Below, piece after piece: positions 53,740-64,000 of a DNA stretch of 64,000 nucleotides. Below the pieces are notes generated by a model. It was not told where the DNA came from, did not search any database, and worked only from the letters and a program-made list of their open reading frames with translations. The stretch comes from Pomphorhynchus laevis. Its lineage: Eukaryota; Acanthocephala; Palaeacanthocephala; Echinorhynchida; Pomphorhynchidae. The translations under genes were made by a program, and so were the position numbers. Positions within the stretch are counted from its first letter, which is position 1. Each line of letters begins with the position of its first letter. The stretch lies in the NCBI GenBank assembly GCA_012934845.2, contig WNNJ02003426.1, forward strand, positions 38,322-102,321, in the 5' to 3' direction.

Positions 53740-53945
53740 TTGGTTATATATTTAATAAAAGAATTTAATCTTTTTGCTTAACATAACTTCATTAGTTTCT
53801 GTCAAATAATTCTTTTAGCATTTTATAGCCTGCATTAAATAGAGTAAAGTCAAATAGGTTATTTGCACGTCAGGTACCACATGATCTAATTATATGCAAT
53901 TCAATAAAAATGATTTTATTGGGAATTAATATTCCAAATGGCGAA
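53740..53945. repeat. Duplicated 3' flank of the cap exons
   Basis: Reverse complement of 5390-5640 in blocks (for example aaaatgattttattggg and agtttctgtcaaataattc). It shows that the duplication covered the gene's 3' end as one block. AATAAA lies at 53754-53759. Confidence 0.7.
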
Positions 53946-56037
53946 CTCGTGTAAAAGTTAAGTTACATGTAATGCTGGTGGTTGTCTCATACCGCATTCA
54001 TATAATCATAAATTTAATGAATCAAAATTATTGAAAGTTACTTAATTGGATTAACCGAATAGCAATTCCGTCTTAAATTCCACACCGATTTCATGAAAAT
54101 GATATTTTTATCTTAACAGTAACTGTTTGTATAAAGTGATTTTTCTTGAATTTTACTTTGAAAGTCCGATTTTCAATCGACAGCATTCGAACATTGTAGC
54201 ATGCAGTGCTAAATTGTCGTTTAATATAATCATGGTTTTAAATTATTATGTAGCAAAGATGTCCTGAAAATCTGAACTACCGAATCTACAAATTGCAATG
54301 TCGATAAATAGTAAATAAATATTGAGTCTACGACAATATTGATTTTAGCAAATATTCTAAAATTAAGATTAATATTGAATTGAGTTTATAATTAAGAATA
54401 TTATAGTTTTTCTAGCATGTCAAAAATATCTGCATCATTGCAGTGATTTTAAATTGTCGGTAAATCTAATATCAAACTTGTTTAAACTATAATTTATTGA
54501 AATTTAAAAATATCTTGTAAACACTTTGTTGAAACGACTTCCGTCATATTCTATATAACAATCCTCATTATGTGATACTACAGATACAACATTATTGTGG
54601 AACGTGTTAAGTTTTAACACTTCTATATTTCTAACAAACAGAGAACGCAGTTCAAAGTTCAACAGTTATATTAAAAACTAGATCTTTTATGAGCGAACAG
54701 TAAATAAAGAGTTAATATTTTTAAGTACACCATCGAGATATATATAAACTTTTTATACTGTTGTATTTTAAGTGAAAGTATGCATTTGTGTTTTTCAGTT
54801 AAAATATACAAATTTTCAGTAGACAAAACTTGATTAAAAAAGTAGTTTTAATAATTTTTGTCTGAGTCACTTTCTTTTCGTTGTATGATGTTCAAGGACA
54901 AAATGTTTGTATAAAGTAAAAATACATTAGGATGAAAAGTATGGGGTTGTATATGTTTGCAACTATAAATATACAAATGTTCCTTCAACAATTTCTTGAA
55001 TGAATCACATCTTCTCTTTGGTTGCAGTCTCAAAACAAAATGTACGTTTAAGGTTTATTACAAAATGTTGAAATTTCTGTTTGCAAAATTTTCTACTATA
55101 AATATACGAATTTTCCTTAGCGAGAAAGAATTTTTCTAAACGGGAATCTAAAAGTAGTCGGAATATTTTATGTCAAAATTTGATATATGACATTAGTTTA
55201 GCTCTGCATTTCATCATCTTAATTTATTTTATCATTCTGGCCATTGTTATTAAAGTCCGTAAGTATTGAAAGTATTTTCATTTTTTTGATTAAACTATAT
55301 TGACGGTGGAATATCAGCAAAACAATATATTTGCAGTAAGATATAATTGGATGAAACTTTTATATTTTTGTTAAATAGATTGCAAACTTATTCCATAAAA
55401 AAGAACTTATTATTTTAATTAACCAATTCTAAGCTTTATATCGAAATATTCTCAACTTTGATATAAAATTTACTAGATTTTAACTAATCATTAAAATTCG
55501 TTTAATTTAGAGTTTAAACTTTAGCAGGTTTTAACCAATTTTTGGAATAAAGTGTATTTAAATATAAAAGTACGAATTATATTTTTAAAATTAATGCATT
55601 ATACCAACATTTTGATTATAAATGTCTTTAGCAAAATATAAAAAGGTCAAAAAATTGTAACATAAAAAAGAACGTTATTAAATTCATCATAAAAATAACA
55701 ATATATGTAACGACATTTTCAAGCATGTATAGAATAAAGATTATTTTTGACATTTTTAATGAGTATTAATGCTTTCTTATAAGATTAAGTAATTTTTAGA
55801 ATTAATAGTATTTTTTTTAAATAATTTTAATTAAATGTATAATATAAAATTGAAAATAAGATATTTAAAAAGCATTAAGGATATTGTAAATAAAAAATGG
55901 TTAATTCAGCAAAATAATTGGTTTCGTATTGAGCACCAAATATTTATATAAATTATTAATCTTATGTATAGAGCAATTGTATCATGTAATATGTATACCT
56001 ACAAACGATTATTTACATATAAGACATTGATTATATT
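53946..56037. other. AT-rich intergenic, no gene
   Basis: No supported exon. A 61-codon minus-strand frame at 54848-55033 is not like any family I know. Confidence 0.45.
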
Positions 56038-56235
56038 TGCATTTACGTTCATCACAATGCAAATAAAGATTTAAAGTTTTTACTTGTTGTTCGCTACCAA
56101 AAAAACTGTCCACATGCAAACTGAGTGTAACATATATACAAATAAATCAAAGCGTTACCGCAACATAGTGTTAATGAACAATCAATAGAGTTTTACCGAC
56201 AGTGTATGAATTAGATGCACTGCCACTACGTAACA
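56038..56235 (-). repeat. LTR, 3' end of the element
   Basis: 198 bp, bounded by TG...CA on the element strand. Differs from the other LTR at about six positions. No matching target-site duplication is evident in the flanks (atatt versus attat). Confidence 0.85.
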
Positions 56236-59200
56236 TTCCTCTTCACCATCAATTACTTGGACGATCTTAGGTTGCCACATTCCAGCCGTATCGGACAGGT
56301 ACTCTTTTTGTACTTGTAGATCGTCGCAAAGTTTGTTGCTCTTCATATCCGGTTCTTGCAATTGATTTGACGTTGTTTTGGTCGGTTTATTCTGGTGAAC
56401 ACTAGATCTCTTAATCGGACAATCAGGTTGAAGTAAACTTTTTCCATCAACTTTCTTGCTAACGATATTCGGTCTTTCAGTCTCACTCTCGTATTGAACT
56501 GACTCTTTATTCACATCAACATTGATATTCTTGTCAAATCCGCGTATAGTATCAGCGTTTACTTTGTGATTCTTGCCATTTCCATTAATTACGTATGATG
56601 TCCACTCACTAAGGTCGATTATATGTCCTCGTGACCATGGTTTTGTGTTGTTTTTTCGATACCATACTTTTTCGTCGAACTCGAACTGTTGAGGTTTACT
56701 TTTCTTATCAAAATAACGCTTGTTATTTTCTTGATAGTGGTGAATTGTCGATTGTGGTGTAGGCTATATCCGATCTAATAGTGTCGGTAACCTATATCCT
56801 TTTAACATTTCCGAAGGCGGTTTACCGGTAGCACTATGAGGGGTATTACGATATGACAACAAGAACTGCCGCAGTCGTTTTGGACGCTCGCCAACACCAT
56901 AAGGTCGCAAAACCCTACTTTCGAGAACTTGAATGCGAATTGCTCTGTCCTGCGAAGTCAACATGTATTCTTGTCAAGGCTGTGAAGGAATATACCAGCT
57001 ATGCAAGAGATGACTAAGTTCGTTATTACGATATCGTTGACAATATTCACATTGTTGTATATAATTCTCAGTCTGAGCCGATGTTAGACCACCAAACATA
57101 AACACGAGACAGCGCCTTCATCGATACAATACCCGGAAGACCCGCATGCAAAACTCTCAGCACGTCTTTCCGCAACGTTGATTAAACTACTACTCTTGCT
57201 CCGAGTAGAACAATGCCACCCTCAGTTGATAACTATGACCGTCGACAACTGTAAGGCTGCCTTAATTCATCAATTTTATAAGGCCAGTTTGTTTTTAAAT
57301 ATCCGCAAACTTTACTTAATATATGGCTTGTCTAGTTGCCTCTCTCAGCGCCAATTCAGTTAGCATATGTGCACCTTTAAACTGATGGTTATCCACTAAT
57401 AAATTTATATTGGTGATGAAATTCTCCTTGTTTCGACTTTAGTATTGGATGGAAATCGCGATAATTTAAGATGTTCATTATCCGTCCCTGCTCATATTAT
57501 AATGTCATCGACATAATCCGCTACACCGGGAATGCTACCTAGTAAATTGTGCATATACCTCTGAAATACAAGGTGTGCTACAGACAAGCCGAATGGAAGA
57601 CGGTGATAGCGGTAAAAGCCAAACGGAGTTGAAATGTTAAGATATTTTCTGGAATCCTTGTCAACGTGCATTTGTGCGTATGCATCCTTCAAATCGAGAA
57701 TTGTATAGGAAGTACCAACAGATCTTTTACTCAACAATTCCTCAAATGTCGGCAACTCATAAGGTATCACATCTTAAGAATGGATTTATTGTCGCCTTAA
57801 AATCCGCACACATTCTCAATAAATTGTCTTTTTTGGAAATAAAACTATAGGACTCGCCCATTCAATAAATTCACGCCTTAAATCTACAGGCTCAATAATT
57901 TTATTGTCAACTAATCTCAAAATCTCGTTCTTTAACGTGTCTTTAAGAGGCAGTGGTACTCGACGAGCAGGTACACATTTTGGAATTGCATTCGGACTAA
58001 GTTTTAACTGTACTACACAACCCTTTTCACTTTCAAGATCGTTACTAAATACCTCTTTCATCTGATTTAATATCTGACTTAATCTTTCAGCCGATTCTAA
58101 TTGACTTACAGAAATATTACGATTGATCTGTACTTGTGGTGACAAAGGTATTTCGAATGCTTTAATCCAAGGCTGACCAAATAAGTTTTTCTCTGATCCG
58201 GAAATCACCTCTGCATGCAGACACTTTTCGACCCCATTTAAATTCGCCCTGAGCAGACATCGACCCAAGCTTTTTAATTTCGAACAGCCATAATTGCAAA
58301 GCCACCGGCTTTCACTTAATTGTGGCGCTCATATTGCCGACCAGAGTTCACCTGATATAGTCGTGTTTATGACACCAGTATCATACTCCATCACTGCTGG
58401 AATTTCATTTAAGGTGACTTTTATGACTGGTAGAAAATCACGACCATTCTGGCTAACATTGCAAATTTGTAAATTGGCTAATTCTTCTGCCTCAGAACGT
58501 TCGCTACCGTATAATACCACTTGGTTGTCAGCACCTTTGTGATGTTTGCAGCATCGGCGAATATGCCCCATTTTCCCGCAGTTGTAGCATTTGACGTTTG
58601 TTCCCAGCATTGTTGTTCGTAGCTATGATTGTAGCCATTACAACGAGGACACTGTGGCCTCATATTCTTATCTACATTCGATCGATACTGTGTATTCATT
58701 TTACGAATAACCTTTATGTTGTTGACATTGTCAATTTTTTCGTCAGGCGTTTGATTTGCATTTGTCGTTAACATGTTTTTTGTACGTTGGGTCATTTCCC
58801 AATTTGTCGCGATTCGAATTACTTCATCGAGTGAAGGATTTTCTAACCTAAGTGCAGCTGTTCTAATTTCTTCAACCGGCGTAAATGCGACAATCAAATC
58901 TCGAAGTCTATCGTCGATTGCTTGATGAGCATTTATAATTGAGGCGTCGTAAAAAGCACACCGGCTTGCCAAACATCTCGCCTCTGCCATCCAATCTTTT
59001 TGAGACTGGTTCGATTTGTGTCTGCATTGAGAAAATGCAAACCGAACAGCAACAACATGACAAAGTTTTTGAAAATGTCCATCCAAACACTTTATGAATG
59101 CATCAAATGTAATTTCTTCTTGCTCGTGTGTTGGTAATTACTGACCAATTATGCGAAAAATACATCTACCGCAACATGACAGCAGAAATTGTTTCTGACG

Positions 59201-59490
59201 CTCGCTCGATGTCACCCCAAACATCTTAAGATAATTCTGCAACTGTATTGAATAATCCTGCCACGAATCATCATTGGAATCAAATGGCTGAAACAACGGA
59301 ATACTGCAGTAAACATCCTGGTAATTATTCGTTTAAAGATTAGCAACAACTTGACTTAGCGTTCACTGTTGTTCTAATACCAATTGCAGCATGTCATAAG
59401 GTAATAATCTTTCTTGTTGCTCGTTATTAACACCCTCGTCGCCATTTAAGTAAGTAAGTAAGGGTTTTATTAATAACCGTCGCCATTTGT

Positions 59491-59687
59491 TGCATTTACG
59501 TTCATCACAATGCAAATAAAGATTTAAAGTTTTTAATTGTTGTTCGCTACAAAAAAACTGTCCACATGCAAACTGAGTGTAACATTTATACAAATAAATC
59601 AAAGCGTTACTGCAACATAGTGTTAATTAACAATCAATAGAGTTTTACCGACAGTGTATGAATAAGATGCACTGCCACTACGTAACA
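59491..59687 (-). repeat. LTR, 5' end of the element
   Basis: 197 bp. On the element strand it is followed within a few bases by TGGCGACGG, which resembles the primer-binding start used by many Ty3/Gypsy elements. Confidence 0.85.
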
Positions 59688-59746
59688 ATTATTTATTATT
59701 TTACATCTGAAATTCATTGATTCCCACTTCGATAAACATTTATAAA

Positions 59747-60050
59747 GGCTAAGGTTTCTCAAGCTCTTCGTCTCTCGATTACCCAGCATAGTCGCGTCGA
59801 TTGGACTTTTCAAGGAGTGAAAGACCCCGGGTGGTTCAGACGAGGGCCGGCGTGTTGGATTGGCTGTTGGGCTCAGATCCCACTGAACCTGAGGCCATGA
59901 AGATGATGGAAGAAGTAGACAAGTTTTTCCGAAAGACGATGATTTCTGATTTCTGACGTCTCTTTTTTCTATATTTGTTTTAATTCTATTTAACCTATGT
60001 ATTATTTTTGTTAAGAAAATCATTATTATACACATTTATAATCAAAAAAT
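59747..60050 (+). mobile_element. LINE 3' end fragment
   Basis: Matches the ORF2 end of the LINE at 26,355-26,510 (aggtttctcaagctcttcgt and gaccccgggtggttcag), then a 3' tail of AT-rich sequence. It is severely 5'-truncated and begins 60 bp from the LTR element. Confidence 0.75.
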
Positions 60051-61210
60051 CTTATTCGTGTTTGATTTCCTGTGTGATACTCGATTATAACTTTAGTTAA
60101 CACATAATGTAGAAACTCGAATTTGAAGATGAATAATTATAAAGATTATGATCGAAAGATAAAATTATCTTTAACCGCTTATATTTTCATTATAAAACAA
60201 ATATTATAATGAAATTAAAAACAACTAGCGCATGCTTATTAGTATTTGAATTACATTTTAGATTTACCCGTAATTGACCCATTATTGTTCAAACAGTTTA
60301 AAAGAGTTGTTATTATAATATTATATTCACAACTCCTAATATAATAGTATAGTAGTATAAAATATGTGAAATTAAATTTGTTTCATTTGAATGTAGCTAT
60401 ATGAATTATTTGTAAATCCCGATTTCAATGCGATAACTAGCAAGGCGCTTATAATTTGAAATGTTTAAATATGTTACAACCTAAACTTAACTAACACAAT
60501 TTATAGAATAAGTAATATAAAGTATATTCAAATTTGTATTTTTGAAGCTAATATTTGAATAATCAAACCTTTATCTGTAAAATAAATTTCTAGCTATTTA
60601 ATTTAAAAAATGTTGAATTATTAATGAATTATTAAAATTTAACTTTATACCATAACTTAATAAATTGTTAGTATTGCAAATAAGTATCAAATGCGTATGA
60701 AATATAACACTACTTCAAATTTTTGTAATTAGCATTGATGACAATGTAAATTAAATTTAGTTAATTCGTTAAGATAATTTGTTCGTTTCGTACTGAGCAC
60801 CAAAACAGCATATTTGAGTCTTGAACTTAGACATTCTGTAGATCAAACCAAATCAATTTCGCAAATAATCCGCCTTGAAATGTCAACATTACATCACTAT
60901 ACTGCATAACAAGAAAGTCACTTGTTATAAAGTAATATGGAAAGTTACTTATTATGTAACTTTCCATAATACTAAAAACTTTATAAATGGCAACTAACGA
61001 AATTACAGCTGCTAATTATATGACCATGGCCTGACTTAATTACCAGTAATTTACCCATAATTGTTCAAAGAGTTAAAAGTAGTTTTTTTAGACTATCCTC
61101 ATTCTATACTTTTTATTTAAACTGAATATTCTTCATATTTTAAATTATTAATATCCATCTAAATATTTGTCAAAAGCTACGTAAATAATAGAGTTATTTT
61201 AATTTATATA
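60051..61210. other. AT-rich intergenic, no gene
   Basis: Contains a perfect inverted repeat near 60,945-60,970 (atggaaagttac/gtaactttccat). No coding seen. Confidence 0.5.
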
Positions 61211-61216
61211 ATATTA

Positions 61217-61459
61217 GCAGCCATATCAATTATTAGCATCCATATCAATTAGTAGCAGTCACTTTTTTATGTAATTTATCAAATTTAATCAGTTGATCAG
61301 CAATTCATTAATTTGTAATTCTTTTATTTTGATTTGTGATGTTTTTCTAAGTTAGAAGTAAAATAATTAGCAGCCGTATCAATTATAAGCATCCATATCA
61401 ATAATAAGCAGCCGTATCAATTATTATTGCCGCCTTATCAATTATTTGCAGCCATTGAA
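61217..61459. repeat. gcagccgtatcaattatta minisatellite, two blocks
   Basis: Units agcagccatatcaattatta and variants at 61217-61263 and 61369-61459, about 21 bp each, split by unique sequence. Confidence 0.8.
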
Positions 61460-61618
61460 ATCACAATTTTAATTCTAAATTTATTGCCTATTGATTGTTA
61501 ATAAATTTTAATGATAAATTTTTTAATGATAAATTTTTTAAGATTTGATTTGTGATCTTTGTTTATAAGTTAGACGTAATATGAATAAATACCGTACTTT
61601 AAAACAGATTAATTGTAG

Positions 61619-61863
61619 ATGCTTACAGTATACTTATGTTTTTGGATTATCGCATGCTTTGTTGTGCGAGCTGTCACTGATGTTCATACATCATGTGATC
61701 TGAGTAATAGAGGTTTCATGGAGATTAGTGATATTGTGAAACATTCTACTTCCTTTGTAAATACACCGGGCAACCATCAAATTCACAGTCTCGAATATTT
61801 ACAACGCATTCCCATAATCGCTTATTGCATACAAAATAACTGCTCTTGGCAATGCGACGAGGT
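61619..61863 (+). CDS. Signal-peptide first exon of a divergent gene
   Basis: Starts MLTVYLCFWIIACFVVRAVT, a clear signal peptide (hydrophobic core about residues 4-17, likely cleavage after residue 18-19). A cysteine-bearing mature part ends YCIQNNCSWQCDE. The frame runs into a gtaagt donor at 61864, leaving phase 2. That is the phase needed to join a single-LRR exon of the kind seen on the opposite strand, so it may be the N-terminal cap of a paralogue whose repeats lie beyond the window. No downstream exon was found before 64,000. A secreted protein is likely; the family link is inference. Confidence 0.6.
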
Positions 61864-62369
61864 GTAAGTATTATTTAGTTATTTTATTTTGATTTAAATG
61901 TGTTTGTTGAAATACATGTCTCAACATCGTTACGACATTATTGATTGTGTATGCAATATACAAAAGAGAATATACACTGTATATTTTTTAAATGTAAGAT
62001 TATCGTTCCCAATGATTTTTTAAAATTATTCATAGGCTACCTTAAAGTTAGATTTTGCATATCGTTGTTTCATTAGATTCCCGTGTTCCGCTGTCGATGT
62101 CTAATTGGTATCAAAGTTCTTGTTATTTTGATTCTAATTACTTGACACTATCTGAAAGCATTCTAACTTTTTCAGCAAATTCATAAGGAATGAACATACA
62201 ATATGATCAGTCAATAAGCTTTTAAATAGTAAATACTCTCGTGATTAATTCATGACGTCAATAGAAGAAAAATGATTAAAATTAACATTTAAATTAAATG
62301 ATCCAAACAACAAACATTAACATTTAAATTAGTACAATTGTAAATCATGGAGTAAGTTGAATTAGCTGT

Positions 62370-62625
62370 CCGTTTTATTGCCTTTAAATACATCGTTGCC
62401 CTTCTAGGTAAGAACAATGCCTCTTTTACAATACGAAGTTTCTTGTTGGCCTCCCGACACAATACATCGATTCCATCAAAATCAATTAAATGTTCAGCGG
62501 CCGCCTTTGATTACAAACTGCTGACGCGGTGTTAGCAATATAATGACGGTGCATTTCAACACGTATATCAAGTTGCTCGCCTGTTTGACCTTTATATTTC
62601 TGATGACAACCCCCACAGTGTATAT
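62370..62625 (-). mobile_element. Penelope-type GIY-YIG endonuclease relic
   Basis: The minus strand shows KGQTGEQLDIRVEMHRHY and then LIDFDGIDVLCREANKKL, matching the order and spacing of the GIY-YIG domain at the C-terminus of Penelope-like elements. A short second fragment lies at about 62,700-62,810. The copy is broken. Confidence 0.6.
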
Positions 62626-63047
62626 AGTTATATATACATATTTATATTTATATATACCTATATATTTCATTCATTAATCTGTATATATTTGATCTATATA
62701 TTTCCGATGACAATCTGCATCGGCTGTCATCAACAATATATAGTTAAATCGGCGAGTAATTTGATACACGTTTAGGACACCGCCATCGATAATCTAAAAC
62801 GGCTAACACCACATACATGCATTTTGATTGAGTGCATACAGTTGACTCTAACCCAGTAGAACAAACGTATTGTAAAAAGCTTGAATTAGCAAAATATTAA
62901 AATCAGAAACATTTTAACTTTATGCTCCAAACAGATATTTTTTAAATATCTATAATACACATAAAATATTAGTCCATGCGAAAAATTAAATGAACTAAAA
63001 TATAATTTTATTAATATTAATATCAATTTTAAAATATTATTTTATTA

Positions 63048-63717
63048 ATCAAATCAGCTAACTGAGTCTATGTATTGAATATAATTATAAAATAAACGAA
63101 ACATAATAATGCTAAATCAAAATTTAATAATCAAATAATAAAACTAATAATTGTTTTTAGATTTTCTATAATTTAAATCAAGTTAAAATTTAAAATTAAA
63201 ATTTAAAATAAACTTCATTTTTATGAATTGACTAATAAATAACAGACGTTGTATCATAATAAGAATTAGAGGTCATCAGGAGGAACTGCTTTGCTAGTTC
63301 CTCCTGATGTGGGATATTCTCAATAAATCGGATAATCGAGTATACGTATTTTATATATAAATAAAGATAAATAATAAATAATAAATAAATATAAATATAT
63401 TTATATATTATAAATAAATAATATATAAACAATAAATAATTATGTAAGATTTTATATAATCTGTATTTATCAAATCAGCTAACTGAGTCTACGTATTTAA
63501 TATAATTATAAACTAAACAAAACATAATAATGCTAAATCAAAATTTAATAATTAAATAATAAAATTAATAATTGTTTTTAGATTTTTTATAATTTAAATC
63601 AAGTTAAAATAAAAAAATTGAAATTTAAAATAAACGTCATTTTTATGAATTGACTAATAAATAACAGACGTTGTATCAGAATAAGAATTAGAGGTCATCA
63701 GGAGGAACTGCTATGCT
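63048..63717. repeat. Direct repeat pair, about 250 bp, 421-bp period
   Basis: atcaaatcagctaactgagt begins at about 63048 and 63469, and both copies run to ggtcatcaggaggaactgct. The first ends in a perfect 14-bp hairpin (63274-63287 with 63296-63309). The second is followed by ggcccc/ggggcc and aaatacat/atgtattt stems. Probably a non-autonomous element. Confidence 0.7.
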
Positions 63718-64000
63718 ATCAGGTTTCGGCCCCTAACTCCTCTACCCAACATAGCAGCGGGGCCAAATACATGCTAATGATGTATTTCCTCTGAAATAAC
63801 TATCTAGTATCTTATTCTAATACAAAGTATATTATTTATTATCCATCCATAAAAAATTTGCCACTTAAGAGTTTAAATTTATTCTTTATATTATTGTGTT
63901 GATTTATATATTTTACTATTTTCTGCTTGATGTTATTTTTATAGTAACCTAGTTTAAAATATGTATCTATTAAATTATTTAAATGATTTTGAAGAAAGCC

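Larger units (their letters stand above)
56038..59687 (-). mobile_element. Ty3/Gypsy-type LTR retrotransposon (broken)
   Basis: Minus-strand element of about 3.65 kb bounded by two LTRs. In order from its 5' end: a gag-like region, a CCHC zinc knuckle (CYNCGKMGHIRRC), a protease-like DTG motif, a Ty3/Gypsy reverse transcriptase (LPFGLS and YVDDIII) and an integrase C-terminal region (FLLSYRNTPHSATGKPPSEM). The internal region is shorter than for a complete element. It is broken in several places and internally deleted. The LTRs are about 97% identical by eye, so insertion is fairly recent on an evolutionary scale. Confidence 0.85.

Noticed and set aside
54848-55033. 61-codon minus-strand frame
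   Set aside because: No similarity to known families and no convincing splice context.
59634-60035. 133-codon minus-strand frame
   Set aside because: Spans the LTR end, a short gap and the LINE fragment, so it cannot be one gene.

Overview
The window is AT-rich, repeat-laden invertebrate nuclear DNA. GT-AG introns, tRNA-type SINE promoters, Penelope-like and LINE retroelements, and the absence of operon-like coding all point to an animal. The Jockey/R1/I-like LINE suggests an arthropod, but the species cannot be fixed from sequence alone.

The main host gene runs on the minus strand from about 49.6 kb (perhaps 51.2 kb) down to 5.755 kb. It is a secreted-type leucine-rich-repeat (LRR) protein gene built almost entirely from single-repeat exons of 60-87 nt. 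Every clean internal exon enters and leaves in phase 2, so any exon can be skipped or duplicated without losing frame. I find 26 good exons plus two doubtful ones (51150-51222 and 36887-36963). The last two exons form a cysteine-containing C-terminal cap. Seven exons are packed at 18.29-19.24 kb with introns of 47-155 nt; the others lie in large introns filled with transposon debris. One exon is present twice with identical sequence (19175-19243 and 26699-26767), and the two cap exons recur in inverted orientation at 52853-53609. A signal-peptide exon on the plus strand at 61619-61863 also ends in phase 2 and may start a divergent neighbour gene of the same family.

Mobile elements by region: 0.75-3.6 kb, a Penelope-like element preceded by two tandem units, each with a type I hammerhead ribozyme motif; 4.25-5.12 kb, a 450-bp tandem pair; 9.19-10.85 kb, a LINE remnant between 90-bp inverted repeats; 20.3-22.0 and 28.15-29.0 kb, LINE 3' fragments; 22.5-22.74 kb, a tRNA-headed SINE; 22.93-26.69 kb, a nearly full-length APE-type LINE; 32.99-33.16, 34.6-35.04 and 45.9-46.27 kb, copies of a repeat with a hammerhead-like, covarying fold; 39.74-42.3 kb (plus) and 43.9-42.3 kb (minus), two decayed reverse-transcriptase elements of one broad family; 56.04-59.69 kb, a broken Ty3/Gypsy-type LTR element beside a LINE 3' fragment; 62.37-62.63 kb, a Penelope-type GIY-YIG relic. 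Minisatellites lie at 31.16, 41.38, 44.0 and 61.2-61.46 kb.

The LRR exons are the only convincing host coding sequence. No conventional tRNA or rRNA gene and no CRISPR array was seen.
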